Origin: Collinsella sp.
GTDB lineage: Bacteria; Actinomycetota; Coriobacteriia; Coriobacteriales; Coriobacteriaceae
NCBI GenBank assembly: GCA_019414055.1
Contig: DXMV01000024.1
Span: 166,951 to 230,950, forward strand
Length of the DNA: 64,000 nt
Reading direction: 5' to 3'
A program made the translations under genes and the position numbers. Below, one piece after another: positions 34,906 through 42,386 of this stretch; positions within the stretch are counted from its first letter, which is position 1; each line of letters begins with the position of its first letter. The notes under the pieces are model-generated. The model was not told where the DNA came from. It saw only the letters and a list, made by a program, of their open reading frames with translations, and made no database searches.

Positions 34906-37029
34906 CTAGCACTGCTTTATAAGATCGAGCACCGCGGGAATGTCATCAGCGTTCCGAAGTGCGACATAGGTCGGTAGACCCGGGCCAAATCCGCCCTGTG
35001 AGCGCTTGTCCTGACACAGGCCCTCTGGATCCGTCAGATCGTCAACGCTCTTTGCCAGGCCGACGGCAATCCAACCACCGTTGCTGGTCCTGCCTTCTAG
35101 CACGGCGTGCAATTTTCGCTTGCCCGACCTGAAGCCTACATAGTACTTGGCTATATAGGACTCCCACGAAGGGTTACCACTCAGAACGGACTCGCGTACC
35201 TCATCGAAAAGCTTCTGGTTGAGTCCGCCTTCAGCAAAAGTGGGGTGGTTCTCCTGCAGAGTCCAAATAGGCGCCTCGTCAGACTCCCCGCGAGAGGGGC
35301 GATACTTGTCGACGACATCTGCCGGAAGATCGGGGTACTTCCATATCTCGCACGCCTCTTTCGCCAGCTCGTCCGCACGCTGCCTAATCTCCTCCTCGCC
35401 CCATTTTTCATGCGAGGCGATCGACTTGTTTAGGTAGAGTGGGCTGCACATAAGTCCCACGTTCGGAAGATTGAGCTTGTCCGAGAACGACCGGCTTGAG
35501 TACTCCTGGTTGTAGCCCGTCAGCGTTAGATTTCCCAAGTTGTTGCACAACCTGTCGTGGATGTCTTCCCAGTTCTCGCCAAGCGATTCCTTCCAGCCGT
35601 GCTCATCATCAATCGTCTGGGGCATGACGTGCTCGATCTGGTAATCGTCAGCCGAGATGGGCTCCTTCGGGTGGTGCCAGTTCTCCATGCGTTCCAGGTA
35701 ATAGCGCTTTTTGGAGAAGCGGTTGTAGCAGTCACGCGTCTTAAACTCCTCGACAAAATGCTCGTCCGTCGGGAAGTACGCGGTCATACCACTGCTATGG
35801 ATAAGGAGCATCGCCGTAACGTACTCCTCTATATCGTCCTGTTGCTCAAGGCTGCGATACATGCCGGCAAAGATATTATTTAGGCCCGTGGTAAGCCTGC
35901 CGCAAACCGCGCGCCTGAACAGAAACGACTCGATAGTCTCGCAGATACGTAAAAACGCATTGCGGTCAATCCTGCCCCCTTCATAAACCGAGTAAAGCAG
36001 CATCAGCAAAGGCCTGACCGATTTCACATAAAGACAGGCAATCCTGCCGAACACTCGACGCAGACCCTCATCCTTCTCCTTGTCAAGGAACAAGCTGGCA
36101 TATCTTTGTGCATATTCGCGGAGCTCCTTCAGCAGGCCCTCGGTATCCCCATCGTAGTCGTCAGCGAAATAGCGTTTGAACTCGTAGTAGGCCTCGTTTT
36201 CCTTCGGCATCCTATTGGGGACCTTGAGCCACAGCCAGTACCAGACAAATGCATTGAACTCTTCTTCGCCGCCTTTCCCGAACAGGCGCTCGAGCGGATG
36301 CCAGTAACCCTCGTAAAGCTTGGTCTGTTCGTCGTTGGGAAGCGACATAAGAACGTAGTTGCGAATGAGGTCAATGGGCGTGAGCGGCTTGCCCTTGGAG
36401 TTCATGGACTCAAATATGAGCTGGGCATTATCGACGCCAGCGGTGAGCTTAGTGTCGATGACCTGCACGCGGTTTAGCCCCGCCCAAAGCCTTGCCGGAT
36501 CGAATGATTTCCCGCGCATCTTTTCGCGGAAGAACGCATGGTTCTCGACGATCCGATCCGATTTTTCATCTGGCATGGGAAACCCAGACACGATGGAGAA
36601 CAGAGTCTCTTTATCGTCCTGCGAGAGCACTAATTTGTAGCGCGCCAGCCCGTTGTAATCATCATCGTTAAAGAGGTAGTTCTTCCGCAGCGCAGAGATT
36701 TTGAGGTCGCCAAGGAAGCCGGCCTTGTCGGGATTACCCTCCAGATAGTCAGCCAAGGCAGCGATCATCAACGAAAACGTCGTCATGCGCTGCTGCCCGT
36801 CAATCAGAAGCACGCGCGAAATGCTCGTGGCAGAGCTCTCGGACTCGGGGATATAGAGCATCGACCCCACGAAGTGCGATACGCCATCACGACCCGCTCG
36901 CATGACATCATCCCAAAGAACCTCGCACTCTTTTACGCTCCACGAGTAAACTCGCTGGTACACGGGAATGACGAACTGCATCTTCGCGACACCCATAAGG
37001 TCGAGTAGATTTGCCTCGGTTGCTTTCAT
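34906..37029 (-). CDS. GmrSD-like DUF262/DUF1524 protein (putative type IV restriction)
   Basis: 707 aa. DUF262 nucleotide-binding part with IPVYQRVYSW (21-30) and DGQQRMTT (77-84); DUF1524 HNH-type nuclease with QIEHVMPQT (464-472) and NLGNLTLTGYN (497-507). An additional C-terminal ~120 residues may bind modified DNA or a partner. GmrSD-family enzymes cleave modified phage DNA in an NTP-dependent way, so antiphage restriction is the likely job, untested. ATG 37029 follows AAAGGGGG. Stands alone between AT-richer flanks in the island. Confidence 0.85.
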   Translation of the reverse strand: MKATEANLLDLMGVAKMQFVIPVYQRVYSWSVKECEVLWDDVMRAGRDGVSHFVGSMLYIPESESSATSISRVLLIDGQQRMTTFSLMIAALADYLEGNPDKAGFLGDLKISALRKNYLFNDDDYNGLARYKLVLSQDDKETLFSIVSGFPMPDEKSDRIVENHAFFREKMRGKSFDPARLWAGLNRVQVIDTKLTAGVDNAQLIFESMNSKGKPLTPIDLIRNYVLMSLPNDEQTKLYEGYWHPLERLFGKGGEEEFNAFVWYWLWLKVPNRMPKENEAYYEFKRYFADDYDGDTEGLLKELREYAQRYASLFLDKEKDEGLRRVFGRIACLYVKSVRPLLMLLYSVYEGGRIDRNAFLRICETIESFLFRRAVCGRLTTGLNNIFAGMYRSLEQQDDIEEYVTAMLLIHSSGMTAYFPTDEHFVEEFKTRDCYNRFSKKRYYLERMENWHHPKEPISADDYQIEHVMPQTIDDEHGWKESLGENWEDIHDRLCNNLGNLTLTGYNQEYSSRSFSDKLNLPNVGLMCSPLYLNKSIASHEKWGEEEIRQRADELAKEACEIWKYPDLPADVVDKYRPSRGESDEAPIWTLQENHPTFAEGGLNQKLFDEVRESVLSGNPSWESYIAKYYVGFRSGKRKLHAVLEGRTSNGGWIAVGLAKSVDDLTDPEGLCQDKRSQGGFGPGLPTYVALRNADDIPAVLDLIKQC

Positions 37030-37510
37030 TTGCGATTGCCCCCTTTCTTGTTTACGCTGCTTGCGGTCAGTCCTCCACTGAACGAAAGGCGCTAAAGACC
37101 AGAGCATCGAAGCACTGGAGCAACCGGGATGCTCATATCGTTAGATTCTACAACGAAAGCAAACACTTACGCCGTCATGGTGGCGCGCGATCGCTGCACG
37201 CCACTCCCCAAAATCATACGATGTCAAAAGACTGACACTTGTGTATGCCTTTTGACATTGCCACAGTCTTACGGGCTTCTTGTCTCATATGCCAAGAGCG
37301 GATATCTAGATCGCTGCCTCTCCCGCCCAAAGAAACTCGACAAGAACTGATCGAAGGGCAAATCAGACATCGAGCAAGTCGCCGACCTGCACTCAGCCTC
37401 GACAAGTGGCATCGAAAACAAGCTCACCGGCATAAAGCTTGCGTTAAAACAAAATGAGCCCCGGCGACTTGTATCAGAGGCCATTCCCGGGGCATCAATA
37501 TGCAGTGTAC
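37030..37510. other. 481-nt gene-poor stretch with inverted repeat and possible gene remnant
   Basis: Holds ATGTCAAAAG/CTTTTGACAT (inverted, about 37218-37255) and, on the plus strand from about 37355, an open stretch ending near 37500 that reads IEQVADLHSASTSGIENKLT without a start; the family is not recognised. A hairpin at 37457-37496 follows. Confidence 0.35.
37457..37496 (-). terminator. Hairpin after the 787-aa gene, copy 1 of a shared element
   Basis: GCCCCGG and CCGGGGC flank a ~22-nt loop containing (minus strand) CTGATACAAGTC; followed by TCATTTTGTTTT. A related hairpin with the same loop motif is at 41157-41192. Confidence 0.6.
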
Positions 37511-39874
37511 CTATTCATCGCCCGATGCCGGCAAGCTGTTGAGCGGCTCACCCTCACCGGCGGTGCCAAGGCGCCTCTGCATCTTCTCGATCTGCTTAAG
37601 GGTCGAAGTCAAATACCCAAGACCCTTCTTCAGTTGCTTAAGTAACTTGCCATCCTTGCGATTTCCCTTTCCGTTCTCCTTTTCGACATCTTCTTCAATG
37701 CCAGCGATGCCGCGCTGCACGGCCTCGGCTGCTTTCCGCACCAAAATGGCCCCCTCATGCGGGCAGCGGTCAGTTGCCACATCAAGAAATGCGAGAAGCC
37801 TTGAGCATTCAACGAGCACGAACTGAGCATAGTCCTCCCCCATCGACGCCGCCAGGGCAACGCCGCCAGAACCCAAAAGGCCAAGCGCAGCGCCGCCGCC
37901 CGCAATTAAAGCGGTGCCGCCAGCCATACCCATGCCGCCGGCGACCAAGGCGCCGCCGCCGGCAGCGGCAAGACTCGCATTGACAAGCGCAGCTCCGTGG
38001 AGGCCGACAAACGAGCCTCCAAAGATACCGACAGCGATATTTGGAGCGACCACCGCGGCAGCTCCTCCAGTGCCCACGGCCACCACCGCGGTGATGGCTC
38101 CGCCCACCAAAAACTTTGGCAACGCGCCTGAAAGCCCGCGAATGCGCGCCTTACATCGCTTCTCGAGGGAACGTATGGCGTCCAAATCAGCCGCGTCTTG
38201 TCTCTTGGGAAATTCATCTCTAACCCAAGACCCATTCTCCTTCAAACCTTTGTATTCCTTCTTCTCTTCATCTCCTAACTGCGAATAGGGGCAAAACTCA
38301 ACCAGCTCCTGTGCAACCAGCAGGGCGCGCACCTTACCGCCTCGCTGCCGCGAAATAGCCTCAAGGGCTCCGTATGCATCTTCCTCGCTCAAAAAGTAGC
38401 CGCCTGCATCAATGCCTAGGCCATCCGCGACCGAATCCTGCCACGCGCGGGCCCAGCTCCTCTTTTGCCCTTTGCGCACTTCGTTCTTCTCGTTCCCGCA
38501 GTCGTAGTTGATGGCGGCAAGCTTCAGCGAGAAGGCAATCCTCATCGTTTCTCTATCTAGGCTATAAAAGTGGAATCCATCGAAAATATCCTGGCGGCGC
38601 CTGGCGCGCTCAGCCCAAGCCTCGGACATTTCCTCCGCCATATAGTCCCAGTCGGCATGGAGTGCAAACGCAAGGCGTCCAACTCCGACGTAGCTTATAC
38701 GCAAGAAGAACTTCTGGGCGAAAACGACTTTGTTCCCCTCGCATTCGATACCCGCCCTGACCGCCACCGTCGCCAGATTCGCCAGAACAAACGAAGTGCT
38801 CGAAACCGTGACCATGCGAGTGAGGGCCCTACTGTTATAGGGCATAAAATGCGAAGCCTTGAGTTTGTTCAAGCCGGAGAGCTTGCTCACTTCACAACGC
38901 TCTAGCTTGGCCTTGAGCCTTGAAAGCATGTAGAGACAACGAACGATAACCTCGTTGGCCACGACTGCTGGCACCTGGCTTAAAGCCTGATCGAGAAGAC
39001 CGACTTCCGTCCGAAGGTCGAAGCGAATGGGCTTGCCGTCCTCGTTTTTGAACGCCGTTCCGTTAAACAGCTTTGAGATCCATTGCTGAATGCGAATATC
39101 CTCGCCCTTATAGGCAATCTGTATGTCTTGAAAAACAGGCAGGGAGGAGAGCTCCTTTAGCAGGGACAGCACGACGCCGGGAACACCCGTCCCCTTACCG
39201 GGGTTTGAACTAGACCCCGCCATGTCGCTCACGAGATGCATCGCCCAGAACAGAATGCCAAACGCGATCTTCTCTGGAACGTTCCTGCCTATAAGAGGGC
39301 AGTCGGGATCGAAGGCGGCGGCAGGCAGGTCAAAGGCGACAAACCGGCCGGCCGTATCGGTACCATAGCCTTTGCGCGTGAACTGCGAGAGAATCGAACA
39401 CGCAAGGCCAACCAAGCTCGGGTGGTGCGAAAAATCCCGCAGATGATGTTGGAGCCCGCCGCCAAACTCGGCAGTCAGCTTATCCGCGGCAAGAGGAAAC
39501 CCTTTCTCTAGAAAGCGAATAGCGTCTTCTAGAGTTGCATCCACCTTTGTCATACCCACAGACTTGGCAATCGTAAGAACGAATTTGCCAACCTTCTTGT
39601 CGCCCCACTCTTTGGCGCCCTCTAGGTTGAAGTCTTTCTGCCAAAGGATGTTCAACGTGCCCGTGAGGAGCCCGCTAACGGCCGCAAGTTCATAGTCGAG
39701 CTTCGTAGCCTTTTCAGCCCGAGGGTCAAAATCAAAGAGGACCTCCTCCCCATCGGGAGCGTCCTTAAAACCAACCAGCACGGCGCTACCGTTCAGCGGC
39801 ACAGATGCAACTTTGGGCAGTTGAGGCATGGTGTAAACTATCTCGCCGCCACTAAAAACAAGTTCGTCTGCCAT
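37511..39874 (-). CDS. 787-aa protein of unknown function with glycine-rich membrane-like segment
   Basis: Not assigned to a family. Residues 143-151 (HHLRDFSHH) and 212-221 (MHLVSDMAGS) form His/Asp clusters that could bind metal, as in hydrolases. Residues ~589-676 are a long Gly/Ala-rich hydrophobic stretch (GGGALVAGGMGMAGGTALIA) like glycine-zipper or pore-forming segments of bacterial toxins and abortive-infection effectors. The C-terminus is charged. Third gene of a unit after a DEDDh exonuclease and a frameshifted small gene. A membrane-acting effector is suggested, not shown. ATG 39874 is preferred over an upstream TTG. Confidence 0.6.
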   Translation of the reverse strand: MADELVFSGGEIVYTMPQLPKVASVPLNGSAVLVGFKDAPDGEEVLFDFDPRAEKATKLDYELAAVSGLLTGTLNILWQKDFNLEGAKEWGDKKVGKFVLTIAKSVGMTKVDATLEDAIRFLEKGFPLAADKLTAEFGGGLQHHLRDFSHHPSLVGLACSILSQFTRKGYGTDTAGRFVAFDLPAAAFDPDCPLIGRNVPEKIAFGILFWAMHLVSDMAGSSSNPGKGTGVPGVVLSLLKELSSLPVFQDIQIAYKGEDIRIQQWISKLFNGTAFKNEDGKPIRFDLRTEVGLLDQALSQVPAVVANEVIVRCLYMLSRLKAKLERCEVSKLSGLNKLKASHFMPYNSRALTRMVTVSSTSFVLANLATVAVRAGIECEGNKVVFAQKFFLRISYVGVGRLAFALHADWDYMAEEMSEAWAERARRRQDIFDGFHFYSLDRETMRIAFSLKLAAINYDCGNEKNEVRKGQKRSWARAWQDSVADGLGIDAGGYFLSEEDAYGALEAISRQRGGKVRALLVAQELVEFCPYSQLGDEEKKEYKGLKENGSWVRDEFPKRQDAADLDAIRSLEKRCKARIRGLSGALPKFLVGGAITAVVAVGTGGAAAVVAPNIAVGIFGGSFVGLHGAALVNASLAAAGGGALVAGGMGMAGGTALIAGGGAALGLLGSGGVALAASMGEDYAQFVLVECSRLLAFLDVATDRCPHEGAILVRKAAEAVQRGIAGIEEDVEKENGKGNRKDGKLLKQLKKGLGYLTSTLKQIEKMQRRLGTAGEGEPLNSLPASGDE

Positions 39875-39939
39875 ACCGGCTTCATCCTGCAAACGCGTAA
39901 AACTAGATTGCTCTACGCCGCCAAATCCCTCTCGTAGAA

Positions 39940-40244
39940 CTACTCGATAATCTCGATGATGCAGTTGCCCAGAACCTCGTCGGAACTGTTCGCCTCTGGC
40001 AGCCTGTACGCCTCATTGTGAACGATAACGCGCACAGCGTCACGGGTCTATGCCTGCCCATCCAGCGAATCATGTTAGCAAGCCGTTCTTCGACAATGGA
40101 TGCCATCTCGATGTCCATACTCTTGACCTGCTTGGTCTCGGCGGGCATCAGCGTGTCCTTGAATAGCATCTCAAGCACAGTCCTCTGATGCTGATTCTGG
40201 AATCCTTCCCGCAACCATTCCTTCTGCTTGCGCCCAATGGGCAC
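39940..40244 (-). pseudogene. Small gene broken by a frameshift (about 100 aa if restored)
   Basis: GTG start at 40244 with GGAGG 6 nt upstream, 4 nt past the exonuclease stop. The first ~64 codons (KQKEWLREGFQNQHQRTVLE..) run into a different frame around 40047-40052; the alternative frame then reads DAVRVIVHNEAYRLPEANSS and ends in a stop at 39940-39942. A one-base loss or two-base gain explains it. Family not recognised. Could be a sequencing error or programmed shift rather than a dead gene. Confidence 0.55.
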
Positions 40245-40247
40245 CCG

Positions 40248-40982
40248 CTACCTCCCCTCCGCCTTCAGCTTCAGCAGCAGGTCGCCCAGCTCGGGGCACT
40301 TGCTGGAAAGACGCGTCTGGGCTCGCTCGCCCATCCCCCACCGTTGGCGGACTTCCTGGGCGCGCGGGCTCACGTGATAGTCCCCGTTCATCGCCTGCTT
40401 GAGCAACTTGGCGGTTACGCGCGCATCAGCCAGAGCGCTGTGGGCGTGGCCCGTCGACTCGTCGAACTCGATGCCAAACCACGTTGCCGCGTCACTCAAA
40501 GAGACGCGCCCGTGGCTGCCAACATCCATAATCGATGTGTAAAACGCCTGCAGGTCGGCCCAGTCCGTAAGAAATGCGGAAAGGTCGATGTGCTTTGCCT
40601 GGCACTCGGTCAAAAGCTGTCGACGATCCGCCCCGCTCCAGCAAACTATCTGGGCGGAGTAGCGACCGATCCAATCGCTGAGCCTTTTGATCACCACATA
40701 GAGCGGATCGGCCATCGCGGTATCCACGGCCGATATCCCCGTAAGCTCGCGGACGGGAAACGCAACGCCTTCGGTAAATTCCGTCTGCACAAACTGCGAG
40801 AACTCGCCCATAACGTTGCCGTGGTAATCGAGCTTGACGGCGCCGACCTCGATAATCTCATTGCGCAGCCCACGGCGCTGGCGCTGCTTTGGCACCGGCG
40901 CAAACTCAAAGTCCAACACAATCTGGCGCGCAAAGTTCGTCGTATCGATAGCCGAGATACACGGCGTCTTTTCAGCTGACAC
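40248..40982 (-). CDS. DnaQ-like DEDDh 3'-5' exonuclease
   Basis: 244 aa. ExoI Asp24 and Glu26 in VLDFEFAP, second Asp in CWSGADRRQL (Asp119), and His181/Asp186 in HAHSALADARVT give the full DEDDh set; similar in layout to KapD/ERI-1-type exonucleases. The C-terminal ~55 residues are unassigned. Its stop nearly abuts the GTG of the frameshifted gene, so the two were translationally coupled. In this setting a nucleic-acid-degrading part of a defence operon is plausible. Confidence 0.82.
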   Translation of the reverse strand: MSAEKTPCISAIDTTNFARQIVLDFEFAPVPKQRQRRGLRNEIIEVGAVKLDYHGNVMGEFSQFVQTEFTEGVAFPVRELTGISAVDTAMADPLYVVIKRLSDWIGRYSAQIVCWSGADRRQLLTECQAKHIDLSAFLTDWADLQAFYTSIMDVGSHGRVSLSDAATWFGIEFDESTGHAHSALADARVTAKLLKQAMNGDYHVSPRAQEVRQRWGMGERAQTRLSSKCPELGDLLLKLKAEGR

Positions 40983-41439
40983 GGTTAGGGCCTTTCCCCG
41001 TTGCTTGCCGCTTGCTACACAGGCGGCTACATTGCCGTAAGGATAGGCGCTCGTGCGGACATGAAAGCGGGACGCAATGCCATGCGCCAGGCACTCGCCA
41101 CACAGACGGCCCCAAGGGAGTTGCCCGCTCTATTCAAATGCATGAAAAAGATTTAGGCCCGGTGACTTGAATCAGCGGTCATCCCGGGCCCATCAGAGCT
41201 CACAGAGCTCTTGGTTGCTTTGGTCTTGCTCTTCACGGCGCTTATCGAACTTTCCGAGGCACTCAAGCAGCATTCGAAGCATAACAAGTCACTGCCATTA
41301 AGGCACTGACCTCTTGACCAAGCAACGGCGCTGCCCAGCTCTCCAGAACTTGGGCTACCGTCAACTTTATTCTACCCGCGAGCATCTGGTTTACCAAATG
41401 GATTTTCGGTAAAGGAAGCACGGCACGCCCGCAAAACCA
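40983..41439. other. 457-nt gap with a tiny ORF and a hairpin
   Basis: A 29-codon minus-strand ORF (41193-41282, MLRMLLECLGKFDKRREEQD..) without a clear RBS precedes a terminator-like hairpin at 41157-41192. Nothing else is recognisable; it may be the tail of a decayed gene. Confidence 0.35.
41157..41192 (-). terminator. Hairpin, copy 2 of the CTGAT-CAAGTC element
   Basis: GGCCCGG and CCGGGCC flank a loop with CTGATTCAAGTC (minus strand), followed by TAAATCTTTTT. It shares loop and layout with the hairpin at 37457, in the same orientation. Confidence 0.6.
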
Positions 41440-42051
41440 CTACGCCCCAAGAGCCGCCACGGGGATCACCGCCACGCCGTCGTCGCGTGTGTAGGCAATG
41501 CTCCCCTTTCCAACCACGACCGCCAAAAACGCCGGCGCGGCATTCTGGGCGGCAGGATTGGAGAGCACTTTCCTCTCCAGCGCCTTGAGATTTCTCGCTC
41601 CATCGTCTGCTTTCGCATCACTCAGCTTGACCTCGATGGCTCTCCAGCGCCCGTCGTGCTCAACGATCAGATCGACCTCAAGGCCCTTCTCATCTCGGAA
41701 ATAATGGACACTGTTGTCAACACCGCCGTAGGTGGAAAGGAACACGCGCACGTCGCGCAGAACGAGGTTCTCAAAGAGCATCCCCAGCGTTTGCATATCG
41801 CCAAGCAGCCGCTCAGGGGTAGCCCCCAGCAACGCCGCCGCAAGTGACGGGTCGCAGAAGTAGCGCTTGGGGCGCACGCGAACGCGGGCCTTCGAGCGCA
41901 TGGGTGGCTCCCATCCGCACAGGTCCTCGGTCAGCTTGAGCCTGTTGAAGAGGTCCAAGTACGCAGCAATGGTCCTCTCGTCGGGGCCCGCCTCACCGTA
42001 CGAGGCGTCCTTTATGAGCGTCTTGTACGTGACGGCCTGGCTCTCGTTCAT
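41440..42051 (-). pseudogene. DUF4143 protein lacking its AAA ATPase half
   Basis: 203 aa from ATG 42051, starting NESQAVTYKTLIKDASYGE, which corresponds to the middle of DUF4143 ATPases. The C-terminal domain is intact (GLEVDLIVEHDGRWRAIEVKLSD, a PD-(D/E)xK-like core). No Walker A or B. A stop codon lies three codons upstream in frame and the promoter-type repeats follow within 76 bp, so an internal deletion removed the ATPase part. It might still be expressed. Confidence 0.7.
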
Positions 42052-42126
42052 GGCAAGAGCTCACAAAAGGCCGTGTGCAAGCTCGGGCTATCATGCGATA
42101 TACGAAATTTCGCCATTCTCAATGCT

Positions 42127-42205
42127 GTTTTTACGCTACTTTCAATGTAGTTTTTACGCCATGACCGATGCAGTTTTTACGCTATTTTCATTGAAGGTTT
42201 TACGC
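42127..42205. repeat. Four direct repeats, exact 23-bp period, before the DUF4143 fragment
   Basis: GTTTTTACGC at 42127, 42150 and 42173, and GGTTTTACGC at 42196; the intervening 13 nt are also similar in copies 1 and 3. On the coding strand the unit is GCGTAAAAAC-N13. The period is not a multiple of three, so this is not coding. Lies in a 335-nt gene-free stretch that otherwise holds only the xdhD terminator. Confidence 0.75.
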
Positions 42206-42289
42206 TTGGCATCCTTAGCGCGACGCTCGCTCAACCCCTGACCACCGGATTGCCCGAATTCCGGGATGCTGCCTCCGCTCCAAGCAAAA

Positions 42290-42317
42290 GGCCCCGGCTC
42301 GCGATGGAGCTGGGGCC
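42290..42317 (-). terminator. Terminator of the xdhD-like gene
   Basis: GGCCCCGGCTC (42290-42300) and GAGCTGGGGCC (42307-42317), with TTTTGCTT on the minus strand. Confidence 0.8.
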
Positions 42318-42386
42318 AAAAGCGCAGCATATGCAGTTGGTGTTGAGCGCGAACAGCTCGTCAGTAATGGCTGTCCGCGCCCTACC

